Positions 1 to 6,625 of a stretch of 6,746 nt of DNA are shown here, in pieces. Where the stretch lies: assembly GCA_003505715.1 (NCBI GenBank), contig DNXU01000411.1:4749-11494 (forward strand), in the 5' to 3' direction. Numbering within the stretch: position 1 is the first letter of the stretch; each line of letters begins with the position of its first letter. The DNA comes from Cyanobacteria bacterium UBA8803 (GTDB taxonomy: Bacteria > Cyanobacteriota > Cyanobacteriia > Cyanobacteriales > Coleofasciculaceae). The notes beneath the pieces were generated by a model. The model saw nothing but the letters and a program-made list of their open reading frames with translations, searched no databases and was not told where the DNA came from. The translations under genes and the position numbers were made by a program.

Positions 1-32
1 TTGGTGGTTGGTGGTTGGTTTTTTGTTGTTTG
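1..32 (-). repeat. Heptanucleotide CCAACCA tandem repeat inside the kinase gene
   Basis: Read on the minus strand, the last bases of the window are CCAACCACCAACCACCAA, two and a half copies of a 7-bp unit, preceded by an A/C-only tract. Because seven is not a multiple of three, continued copies would encode a heptapeptide repeat; here it reads NQPPTT in frame. It falls after the N-box, where the HATPase fold normally has a short loop before the DxGxG strand. The repeat therefore looks like a linker insertion rather than a domain. Confidence 0.75.
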
Positions 33-3000
33 TATTTTATTGCTAATTTGGGATTGTCCTTTCCGAAGGACTTCAACCTTAAAGGTTACGCCGCCTGTAT
101 CGGTGAATTTGACGGCATTGGAAAGCAGGTTCATTAAGACTTGACGCAGTCGCTTTTGATCGGCATGAACTATGGTGGGCAGTTCGCTTGATGGCAGGTA
201 GGTAAAGGTAAGAGATTTTTGGATGGCTTTCAGGCGAAAGATTTCAGTTAGGCCAGTGAGGAAGGAGGGAAAATTAAAGTTTTCTGGGTAGAGTTCGAGT
301 TTTCCGGCTTCGATTTTAGATAGGTCTAAAATATCGTTAATCAGTGTTAAAAGGTGCGTACCGCATTGGTAAATAATGTCAACGCCTTCTTTTTGCTTGG
401 GAGTGCAGTTTTTATCCCGTTGGAGAATTTGCGCGTAGCCTAAAATGCCATTAAGAGGAGTGCGGAGTTCGTGGCTCATACTTGCCAAGAATGTGCTTTT
501 AGCCAGGTTAGCAGTTTCAGCAGTTTCTTTTGCCTGTTGTAGTGCGGCTTGTGAGAGTTTGCGTTCGGTGATGTCCTCAAAAATATAAAGACGCCCGAAG
601 TAATGATCGCTCGCATCCCGGATCTGAGCAGAGAAACGGCGAATGGTGCGTCCATCGGCAAAGGGGATCTCATCCTCAATAACTATGCGGTTTTCTTCGC
701 TTTGCAGTGGCTTGCAGGATTCAGCAAACGCTACCACATCCTGTAGCAAGGGTATGCAATCTGGAATGATATCGTTGTTAGTGAGAACACCTTGCTGCAT
801 TCGTTCCTCAAGATGCTCAATGCCCCAAATTTCGCAGAAGCGGTGGTTGAAGTAGAGAATGGCATCAGTGCGGTTGTCCACCACATAAAATGCCAAGGGT
901 GAAGCTTCAGTCATCGAGCGCAGTAATGCTTCTTTCCACTGAAGTTGCTGCTCTGCAAGTTTCTTGTCGCTCACATCTCGATGGGTTCCCGTCATTCGCA
1001 AAGGTGTGCCATTGCGATCGCGAGCAACCACCTTACCGTAATTGGCGATCCATTTCCACTCCCCTGATTTAGTCAGAACTCGGTAGTCAAATTTGTAAGG
1101 AACTGAGCTGTCGGATAAATGGGCGTTTAAGATTTCCATCACCCAAGGTTTATCGTCAGGATGAATCAACCGATCCCAAGTGTTGAATTCCTGTGGCAGT
1201 TCGTGTGCATCGTAACCCAACATTTCTAGATACCAGGAGCTGAAATAAACCTCTCCCGTTGGGATATGCCAATCCCAAAATCCATCCCCAGAACCTTCTA
1301 AGGCGAGTTGCAATTGTTCCTCTCTCTCTCGCAAAGCTTCTTCTGTGCGTTTGCGCTCAGTAATATCCTTCATAAAGCAGTAATGCCCAGTGAAGTTGTT
1401 CTGCTCGTCGTAGGCTGCGATCATAACGAGTTGCTTGTAAAAGATAGAGCCGTCTTTGCGCCTGCCTCTTGCTTCAGCTTCTACCTTTCCGACTTCCAGC
1501 ATTTGTTGGTAGGCAGCAATCATGTTTTCGCAATCTTCAGGGTGTACAGTGCGCGGCCATTCCATACCAATCATTTCTTCGGGTTGATAGCCAGTCATGT
1601 TGGCATAGGCTTTGTTAACAGTAACGTAACGTCCTTGCGTGTCCAGCTGTGAGATTCCTTCTACGGCATTTTCCAGTGCTGTACTCAATTCGCGGATTTC
1701 TTTTTCTGTCTGCTTGAGATGAGTAATGTCTTCAGCTAACCCGATAAAGCGCAGGGGTTGTCCGGCGTCGTCACGCACCACTGAAATATCAGCAACAACC
1801 CAACGAATAGAACCATCCGGTCGAATAATTCGATACTCCCGGTGGACTGCATTTCCTTGAAACTGTTCTCTAATAGAATTTAGAACTAACTCGCGATCTT
1901 GCGGATGCACTGCCTCAATCCACGAATCAGGGTTTTCATAGAGGCTGGCACAGCTACGTCCCCAAATTTTTTCGTAGGCTGGACTGACGTAAAGAGACTG
2001 ACCGGAACTGGCCGATCGCACAAAGAAGAACTGATCGACATTTCTGGCAATTTCTTGGAATCGTTCTTCACTTTCTATTATGGCTTGTTCAAATTGCTTG
2101 CGATCGCTGATATCCCGTAAAATGGTAGTAAAGATTTTTTCACCGTTGATTTCCAGCTTAGAAATTGAGGCTTCAGCAGGAAACTCAGTACCATCTTTGC
2201 GACGACCAAAAATCTCCCTGCGCTCTCCCATTCGTCGCGCCCTACCAACAGATTTAGCAAAGGCAGTAATATGCTGACGGTGAATTGCTCTCACACCAGC
2301 AGGTAACAGAAAATCGAGAGGCTGGCCTAAAACCTCATCTGCTTGGTAGCCAAAAATATGTTCAGCTCCCTGGTTAAACAGGGTAATCCTTTGCTCAGCA
2401 TCTACTGTAATAATGGCATCGTTAGCAATTTCTAGAATACCTGCAAATCGAGTTTGCGAGGCTTGTAAAGCTTCAGTCTTTTGAGCTACTTCGGTTTTTA
2501 AGATGCGATGGTAATCGGCTAATATTTTTTGAGATTGTTTGCGTTCAGTGATGTCAAAGAAAGCTGTAATCGCATAAATAATGTTTCCTTGCTGGTCGGT
2601 AATCGGTGCTGCATGTACCTCAAAGGGAATAATTTTCCCATCTCGATGAAGTTCTATATCATCAAGAAATACCGTTTCGCCTTTGATCGCTCGTAAGGCG
2701 GGTAGTTCTTCGATGGGGTATAGCTGGTTTTGGCGGTAGAGTTGATAAGCCGCTGCCAGTTCTTCAGAGGCAGCGTCTGGGATAGTGTCTATGCCAAGTA
2801 AACGCTTGGCCGTCGGGTTGAAGTACGTAACTTTCCCGGTCGTATCATGAATAGCTACTCCTAAAGGTAAGGCTTCGAGAGATTGATGCAGTTGGCTCTC
2901 ACTCTGCGCTAAAGCTGTATTTAAGGAGTGAAGTTCACCAAAAGACTGCTGTAGTTGTGCTGCCATTGTATTAAAGGAATTGGCCAGTTCTCCCACTTCA

Positions 3001-4262
3001 TCAGCCCGTTCAATTTCTACAGGTTGATCCCATTTACCATTGGTAATATGTTTAGCGGCACTATTTAAACGCACAATTGGTTTGCTAATCCAACGAGTCG
3101 CGAGAATACCAACACTTACAGAGCAAATTAAAGCACCGATACACAACAGGATAGTGGTGCAATTATTGTTGTGAATTTGTTCCATAAAATCTGATTCTGG
3201 AACTACCACCACAACCAACCAATCCAAACCATAGTTATCTCGGTAAGGAGCCACCCGGACAAACTGCCGCTCGTGGTTACTCACCAAATTGAGTTGTTGG
3301 GTTGTTTGCAGGGTGTGGAAGTTACCAAATTTCTTGATGAGTTGCCGAGTAATATCTCGCGTTCGGGCATCCTTACTATTTACAGCTAGCAATCGCGTTG
3401 GTTCCCCTGTTGCTGGCTGCACGAAAGGTATTTCTAAAGTGGATGTGGCAACTAAATTGCCAGAACGCTCCAGGATAAAAGTCTGTCCCGACGGTGAGAA
3501 TTTTAGCTGCTCCAGAAAGGTACTGATTCCCGACAGAGTAAAATCAGAGCCAAAAACCCCCCGCCATTTGCCAGCAGCATCGTAGATGGGAGCCAGGGCG
3601 AAAATTCCTAATGTGGGTAGAATCTTGTAAACAGAAATTGGAGACCAGGTTTGTGGGCTGGTGGCTTTGGCATACCGATACCAGGGAGTTGTGCGGTTAT
3701 CGATATGGATGGTATAGATGAGTTGGCGAGGATTGCCTTTTTTGTCAACTAAATAGTAATGCCTTTTACCCGGATCGCTACTTTTCACGCTCATCAAGAA
3801 GGGAATACCGATGGACAAGTCCTCCCCAGTTAGCTTTTCGGCTTGTTTGACAATTTCCTCACTATGAAAGCGCCCGTACCAAATTAATTCTCCTGGCTCG
3901 TTGCCAAAGAAGATGCCTTGGATTAAAGGATGCAGGGTGGTTTCTTGCCAAAATTGCTGCCGCAATTGCTCAAAGTCGTTGATGTCCAAGGTTCCCTGCT
4001 CTACTGCCAGACGGTTCGCAGCTACAATGTCTTGGGGGGCGTTGAGGTAGGTAGTGAGGCGATCGCTAATTCGCTCTCCCACCTGTGCCATTAACTGATG
4101 AGCCAGATTCTCTACAGCGTTCTGCCCACTTTTGAAGGAGAGATACCCCACTAATCCCACTGTGCCAACAATTTGCAGGACAAAGGGAACAACCAGAACA
4201 GTTTGCAGGGGAAGTTTTCCAGCAACTCTGGCAGCTAAGCGGTTGAGAGTTTGAAAGAGCAT
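1..4262 (-). CDS. Multi-PAS sensor histidine kinase with Cache and HAMP domains (3' end outside window)
   Basis: An inner-membrane sensor kinase that should autophosphorylate on histidine and pass the phosphate to a response regulator; its stimulus is unknown. The frame is open for 1420 codons and leaves the window without a stop. Rough domain order: TM1 at residues 18-42; a periplasmic double-Cache-like sensor about 45-365; TM2 about 369-392; HAMP about 387-442; six PAS domains at about 456-575, 600-722, 732-850, 858-971, 980-1099 and 1110-1233, most ending in DITERK-like motifs; HisKA with SMSHELRTPLNG and phosphoacceptor His1264; then HATPase with N-box LMNLLSNAVKF (Asn1378, Asn1382). The G1 (DxGxG) and later boxes lie beyond the edge. 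None of the PAS domains shows the LOV cysteine motif, so flavin photosensing is not supported. ATG at 4262 is chosen because a basic N-terminus and TM1 follow directly; an in-frame GTG at 4337 is a weaker alternative. No good Shine-Dalgarno precedes ATG. A C-terminal receiver domain is possible but cannot be seen. Confidence 0.96.
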   Translation of the reverse strand, partial: MLFQTLNRLAARVAGKLPLQTVLVVPFVLQIVGTVGLVGYLSFKSGQNAVENLAHQLMAQVGERISDRLTTYLNAPQDIVAANRLAVEQGTLDINDFEQLRQQFWQETTLHPLIQGIFFGNEPGELIWYGRFHSEEIVKQAEKLTGEDLSIGIPFLMSVKSSDPGKRHYYLVDKKGNPRQLIYTIHIDNRTTPWYRYAKATSPQTWSPISVYKILPTLGIFALAPIYDAAGKWRGVFGSDFTLSGISTFLEQLKFSPSGQTFILERSGNLVATSTLEIPFVQPATGEPTRLLAVNSKDARTRDITRQLIKKFGNFHTLQTTQQLNLVSNHERQFVRVAPYRDNYGLDWLVVVVVPESDFMEQIHNNNCTTILLCIGALICSVSVGILATRWISKPIVRLNSAAKHITNGKWDQPVEIERADEVGELANSFNTMAAQLQQSFGELHSLNTALAQSESQLHQSLEALPLGVAIHDTTGKVTYFNPTAKRLLGIDTIPDAASEELAAAYQLYRQNQLYPIEELPALRAIKGETVFLDDIELHRDGKIIPFEVHAAPITDQQGNIIYAITAFFDITERKQSQKILADYHRILKTEVAQKTEALQASQTRFAGILEIANDAIITVDAEQRITLFNQGAEHIFGYQADEVLGQPLDFLLPAGVRAIHRQHITAFAKSVGRARRMGERREIFGRRKDGTEFPAEASISKLEINGEKIFTTILRDISDRKQFEQAIIESEERFQEIARNVDQFFFVRSASSGQSLYVSPAYEKIWGRSCASLYENPDSWIEAVHPQDRELVLNSIREQFQGNAVHREYRIIRPDGSIRWVVADISVVRDDAGQPLRFIGLAEDITHLKQTEKEIRELSTALENAVEGISQLDTQGRYVTVNKAYANMTGYQPEEMIGMEWPRTVHPEDCENMIAAYQQMLEVGKVEAEARGRRKDGSIFYKQLVMIAAYDEQNNFTGHYCFMKDITERKRTEEALREREEQLQLALEGSGDGFWDWHIPTGEVYFSSWYLEMLGYDAHELPQEFNTWDRLIHPDDKPWVMEILNAHLSDSSVPYKFDYRVLTKSGEWKWIANYGKVVARDRNGTPLRMTGTHRDVSDKKLAEQQLQWKEALLRSMTEASPLAFYVVDNRTDAILYFNHRFCEIWGIEHLEERMQQGVLTNNDIIPDCIPLLQDVVAFAESCKPLQSEENRIVIEDEIPFADGRTIRRFSAQIRDASDHYFGRLYIFEDITERKLSQAALQQAKETAETANLAKSTFLASMSHELRTPLNGILGYAQILQRDKNCTPKQKEGVDIIYQCGTHLLTLINDILDLSKIEAGKLELYPENFNFPSFLTGLTEIFRLKAIQKSLTFTYLPSSELPTIVHADQKRLRQVLMNLLSNAVKFTDTGGVTFKVEVLRKGQSQISNKIQTTKNQPPTT

Positions 4263-4275
4263 AGGGATGAAGGTT

Positions 4276-4337
4276 GTGGGAGCTTTAGGAGAGCGATCGC
4301 CTACAGCACCTCCAAGAAATGCGATCGCTGCTCCCAC
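4276..4337 (-). promoter_or_regulatory. Long hairpin in the kinase 5' leader, built on two HIP1 sites
   Basis: GTGGGAGC (4276-4283) pairs with GCTCCCAC (4330-4337), and AGCGATCGC (4292-4300) pairs with GCGATCGCT (4321-4329). This gives 17 base pairs broken by one 8-nt bulge (4284-4291), with a 20-nt loop (4301-4320). The loop carries GGAGGTG on the minus strand and the bulge carries CTCC. The structure ends 13 nt upstream of the kinase ATG. The pairing is seen directly; a role in translation or attenuation is inference, and the two HIP1 octamers alone supply half of the stem. Confidence 0.5.
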
Positions 4338-4339
4338 AT
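4301..4339 (-). other. Possible 12-codon upstream ORF in the kinase leader
   Basis: An ATG at 4339 opens a short frame reading MWEQRSHFLEVL and stops with TAG at 4301-4303, just at the foot of the 3' arm of the inner stem of the leader hairpin. An A/G-rich AGGTTAGG stretch upstream could serve as a weak ribosome site. Translation of it would melt the 5' arm and loop of the hairpin. A frame this short occurs easily by chance, so it is recorded only as a candidate leader peptide. Confidence 0.2.
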
Positions 4340-4429
4340 CAACCTAACCTAAATCGAATGGCACTGAGTTAAGCCATTTGTTGTAAATTATTTAAATTAG
4401 TTATATCAAGCCCGGTTGTGTAGATATCA

Positions 4430-4494
4430 TTTGTAGTAGGCACTTTAGTGCCTGACAAGGCTTTATTTCCTACCACTCAAGTGGTTGCTACAAA
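4430..4494. repeat. Intergenic nested palindrome, dispersed-repeat type
   Basis: The outer arms TTTGTAG (4430-4436) and CTACAAA (4488-4494) enclose two small perfect hairpins, GGCACTTTAGTGCC (4439-4452) and ACCACTCAAGTGGT (4472-4485). GTAGG (4436-4440) and CCTAC (4469-4473) are also complementary. Folded, this makes a three-way junction of about 65 nt. Palindromes built on GTAGGCACTTTAGTGCC are familiar as scattered intergenic elements in cyanobacterial genomes (from memory). It could act as a bidirectional transcript end between the small gene and the kinase, but there is no T-tract. Confidence 0.6.
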
Positions 4495-4534
4495 CCTATC
4501 TGTTTAGACAAGGCCAATACTACCAGACAGGATA

Positions 4535-5002
4535 TTAATTGGCTCCGTTGTTGTTAGGTCGCTTCAACTCCGTACACTTAGCTAAAGCCTGTTCGTAGGC
4601 AATTTGGTACTCACGACCGCCCAACATCACATCACCGTAATACTCGTAAGGTGCTGCCCCATAAACGGGAAGTGGTGGATCGTCTGGATAATCTTCTTTG
4701 GCTTCTTCAACAGCGGCTACAAGTTGCTTAAGGCTAAGACGTTGAGCCGGAAAGTAGTAAAGTTCTTCAGCAGTTTGGTTCAAGTGGGGTAGGTTGGGAT
4801 CGACCAGACTTTCCTCTAGCTCGATCCAACTATGTTCAATAGGTTTGCCCGACTTGCCCGCTTTTACTAAAAAGCCTTGAACATAAATCGCACTCTCTAT
4901 CAATTTAGCGGCTTTGTAACAATTATTAAAAGAATCTTTCGCTTTGCTTTTGATCTGTTTGGCCGTTTCTAAAGAAAGCGTTGTATCTAGAGGTTTACTC
5001 AT
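4535..5002 (-). CDS. Unknown 155-residue protein with possible Cys-His-Asp (papain/transglutaminase-like) triad
   Basis: I do not recognise a named family. The protein is soluble, with no signal peptide or membrane segment, an acidic C-terminal half and an Asn-rich tail. A helix containing NNCYKAA (Cys28) is followed by YVQGFLV (40-46), then PIEHSWIELE (His57, Trp59) and SLVDPNLP (Asp68). The order Cys at a helix start, His in an H-x-W strand, then Asp-Pro resembles the layout of papain/transglutaminase-fold proteins, so a hydrolase or transferase relative is a reasonable guess. The rest (about 80-140) has a Tyr/Pro-rich AAPYEYYGD segment. ATG at 5002 is the only good start: the frame upstream has no start codon before a stop. 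No Shine-Dalgarno lies at normal distance; AGGAGG sits 26 nt upstream inside a hairpin. It ends 272 bp before the kinase start, with no evident functional link to its neighbours. Confidence 0.8.
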   Translation of the reverse strand: MSKPLDTTLSLETAKQIKSKAKDSFNNCYKAAKLIESAIYVQGFLVKAGKSGKPIEHSWIELEESLVDPNLPHLNQTAEELYYFPAQRLSLKQLVAAVEEAKEDYPDDPPLPVYGAAPYEYYGDVMLGGREYQIAYEQALAKCTELKRPNNNGAN

Positions 5003-5016
5003 TTGTAATTCTAAAG

Positions 5017-5034
5017 CTACATTTAGAGCCTCCT
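5017..5034 (-). promoter_or_regulatory. AGGAGG followed by a start-stop ATG-TAG pair
   Basis: On the minus strand AGGAGG (5029-5034) is followed after six bases by ATG (5020-5022) and immediately by TAG (5017-5019). The spacing is ideal for ribosome binding, yet the codon pair encodes only a start. The real start of the next gene is 14 nt further on at 5002. It could hold a ribosome near the gene start or hand it over by re-initiation, or be chance. It is not in frame with the downstream gene. Confidence 0.3.
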
Positions 5035-5053
5035 AGGCTAGGAGACCCTAAAT
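5021..5053 (-). terminator. Strong intergenic hairpin after the UDG-like gene
   Basis: Arms 5021-5035 and 5039-5053 pair at 13 of 15 positions around a 3-nt loop (5036-5038). The structure starts 7 nt past the UDG-like stop codon, the usual place for a terminator or a 3' stabiliser. No T-run follows on the minus strand, so intrinsic termination is uncertain. Its 3' arm contains the only good Shine-Dalgarno-like AGGAGG before the next gene, which means folding would hide it. Confidence 0.5.
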
Positions 5054-5060
5054 GCCTATC

Positions 5061-5738
5061 TTAAGGGAAGATGGAGGTTAGGCGGTGCTGAAGCATTTGG
5101 GGAAATTGAGCATAGTATTGTTGGTTGAGTGGGGAGGGATGGGGTAGGGGGAGAAGCATTACCGAGCGTTCGTGCAGTTTGCCTTGTTCATCTTCAGCCT
5201 TAAGGGTAATGGGCAAGCTTTCACTATAGCGATCGCTCCCTGCAAAAAATTTAGTCAGAACCCCTTTGCCAGCATAAGGCGCAAACCATTTAAAAGCTTC
5301 ATTGCCTAGGGTAATAATACAATCCCCCTGCCAGTGGAGTACCAGCAGTTGTTCCAGAAAGGGACGAAATCGCTTCTTGACAGCTTCTGAGTAGGCTTTA
5401 TTTCCGGGGGGTTTGTAAGGAACGGTGTTGGTGAGGAGGACGCGATCGAGAACCACAGAGGTATCTGTGCTGTTATTTGGCTGTTGGTGATAAATAGCAT
5501 GATACAGACCTTGTCGCACGAGCCGACCAGCGGCACCATAAAGGGGTTGTTGGGCAAAGACTTCATCTTTCCCTAAATCACGAGCAAAAAAGCACAACGA
5601 ACTTTCCAGATTACCTGCATAAAGAATAGGCATTTCCGGATCTAAACCCGCTTCTCGATATACGGGTTCATCAATGGGAAAGGACTCCCGTTGGGCTTCG
5701 GTATAGATTTGGGCAATTAGTTGGGTGATATCTGGCAT
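5061..5738 (-). CDS. Uracil-DNA glycosylase superfamily protein
   Basis: Likely a base-excision-repair enzyme that removes uracil or a related deaminated base from DNA. From ATG at 5738 it has 225 residues, a usual size for this superfamily. Motif 1 region: CFFARDLGKDE (49-59) followed by QPLYGAAGRLVR (64-75), which matches the family-4 pattern GExPG...PFVGxAGxLL but reads ARDLG, with Asp54 where GQDPY enzymes have their catalytic Asp. NTVPYKPPGNKAY (104-116) matches the second conserved block and TLGNEAFKWF (143-152) the core strand. PLPHPSPLN (197-205) is the HPSPLN DNA-intercalation motif with His200. Only two Cys are present, so there is no [4Fe-4S] cluster. An in-frame TTG at 5816 would add 26 residues made from the C/G palindrome and is rejected; no Shine-Dalgarno precedes either start. 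It follows nth by 187 bp on the same strand. The exact substrate cannot be read from the sequence. Confidence 0.88.
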   Translation of the reverse strand: MPDITQLIAQIYTEAQRESFPIDEPVYREAGLDPEMPILYAGNLESSLCFFARDLGKDEVFAQQPLYGAAGRLVRQGLYHAIYHQQPNNSTDTSVVLDRVLLTNTVPYKPPGNKAYSEAVKKRFRPFLEQLLVLHWQGDCIITLGNEAFKWFAPYAGKGVLTKFFAGSDRYSESLPITLKAEDEQGKLHERSVMLLPLPHPSPLNQQYYAQFPQMLQHRLTSIFP

Positions 5739-5808
5739 AATAACTAATAAATGAGAGGGGAATGGGTAATTGGTTATTATTTCAGGAGTTAGGCCTTTTG
5801 CCCCCCTG

Positions 5809-5826
5809 CCCCCCAACCTTGGGGGG
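5809..5826. repeat. C6/G6 palindrome between nth and the UDG-like gene
   Basis: CCCCCCAACCTTGGGGGG forms an 8-bp perfect stem around two bases, next to a second C6 run (5801-5806) and further C-runs (5870-5880). Similar CCCCCCAA/TTGGGGGG elements recur in intergenic regions of filamentous cyanobacteria (from memory). It could serve as a transcript end for nth. No T-tract follows on the minus strand. Confidence 0.5.
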
Positions 5827-5925
5827 AGAAACTTCTATAGGACTTCGCAGAACCTCGTACAAATTACTCCCCCAGCTCCCCAAATTTCTCTATCGACAAT
5901 AAATCCGCCCTGCTTTCTTTAGGAG

Positions 5926-6576
5926 CTACTCGGCGCTAGGACACGACTCAGCCAAGACACAGCGCGAACAGGCTGGTGTTTTGGCATTGCAAACCTCTCT
6001 ACCGTGATAGGTGAGGCTGACAAAACAGTTCCCCCACTCTGACTGGGGTAAAAGTTGCATCAAGTCTTTTTCAATACGATCTAAATCGGTTTGTTGAGTA
6101 AACCCTAAGCGCTGACTGAGACGTTTAACGTGGGTATCGACTGTGACGCCGACATCAATGCCATAAGCGTAATGCAACACCATCGTGGCAGTTTTGCGAG
6201 CAACTCCTGGCAGTTTAACCAGTTCATCAATATTGGGAGGGACTTGACCGCCGAACTTCAAGACCAGTATACGGCAGGTGGCTTGAATATTTTTAGTCTT
6301 GTTGCGGAAGAACGATAAGGGGCGCAGAATGCTTTCTATGCGATCGGGGTTAGCTTTTGCGATCGCATCAGCGTCAGGATAGCAGCGATACAGTTCGGCG
6401 GTGACTGAGTTGACGCGCTCATCCGTGCATTGAGCAGCCATAATGACGGCTAGCAGCAGTTGCACTGGGGTTTCGTAGGTGAGGGGACAGGGTTTGTTGG
6501 CATAAAGCGGCTTGAGACGTTCCAGAATATCTAGGGCTTGCTGTTGCTTGGGCGCTATATCTTGCGTCAGACTCAT
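5926..6576 (-). CDS. nth: Endonuclease III, DNA glycosylase/AP lyase
   Basis: Bifunctional base-excision-repair enzyme that removes oxidised pyrimidines such as thymine glycol and then nicks the abasic site by beta-elimination. Its 216 residues match the family length (about 211 in E. coli). The six-helix core starts around 35-60 with AVIMAAQCTDERVN, equivalent to the E. coli SAQATD region. The helix-hairpin-helix motif LPGVARKTATMVL spans 122-134 with catalytic Lys128, and VDTHVKRLSQRLG spans 146-158 with catalytic Asp147. The C-terminal [4Fe-4S] loop is intact: Cys196, Cys203, Cys206 and Cys212 in the exact C-x6-C-x2-C-x5-C spacing. The start is well supported: GGAGG (6582-6586) lies 5 nt before the ATG. 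Upstream are a near-consensus promoter and a LexA-type operator, suggesting damage- or redox-responsive control. The UDG-like repair gene follows on the same strand. Confidence 0.97.
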   Translation of the reverse strand: MSLTQDIAPKQQQALDILERLKPLYANKPCPLTYETPVQLLLAVIMAAQCTDERVNSVTAELYRCYPDADAIAKANPDRIESILRPLSFFRNKTKNIQATCRILVLKFGGQVPPNIDELVKLPGVARKTATMVLHYAYGIDVGVTVDTHVKRLSQRLGFTQQTDLDRIEKDLMQLLPQSEWGNCFVSLTYHGREVCNAKTPACSRCVLAESCPSAE

Positions 6577-6581
6577 AGAAA

Positions 6582-6586
6582 CCTCC
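6582..6586 (-). promoter_or_regulatory. Shine-Dalgarno of nth
   Basis: GGAGG on the minus strand, 5 nt before the ATG at 6576. It is the only gene in the window with a well-placed Shine-Dalgarno, which fixes the nth start. Confidence 0.85.
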
Positions 6587-6611
6587 AGTGGGAAACAGAG
6601 GGCAAAATTTT

Positions 6612-6625
6612 AGTACATATGTACT
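6612..6625. promoter_or_regulatory. LexA-type operator in the nth promoter
   Basis: AGTACATATGTACT fits every position of the cyanobacterial LexA box RGTAC-NNN-D-GTWC-B known from Anabaena. It is the core of a perfect 16-bp palindrome, TAGTACATATGTACTA (6611-6626). It begins directly after the -10 box and covers the expected transcription start, the classic location for a repressor site. That LexA itself binds is inference; in some cyanobacteria LexA controls redox or carbon genes rather than an SOS response. Confidence 0.7.

Noticed and set aside
1308..1652. 114-codon plus-strand open frame
   Set aside because: It lies antisense within the kinase gene, whose minus frame encodes clear PAS domains here; the plus product has no recognisable domain.
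456..2900. LOV photoreceptor among the PAS domains
   Set aside because: None of the six PAS domains contains the NCRFLQ-type flavin-binding cysteine motif.
3289..3585. 98-codon plus-strand open frame
   Set aside because: It lies antisense to the Cache-like sensor region of the kinase and shows no domain or ribosome site of its own.
4263..4337. N-terminal extension of the kinase from GTG at 4337
   Set aside because: It would be coded by the HIP1 hairpin and has no Shine-Dalgarno; ATG at 4262 gives a usual basic N-terminus followed by TM1.
5739..5816. N-terminal extension of the UDG-like protein from a TTG start
   Set aside because: The extra 26 residues are translated from a C/G-run palindrome and the non-coding leader. 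ATG at 5738 gives a normal-length protein that begins with a typical helix.
6130..6318. 62-codon plus-strand open frame
   Set aside because: It is antisense to the catalytic helix-hairpin-helix region of nth, which is a certain gene.
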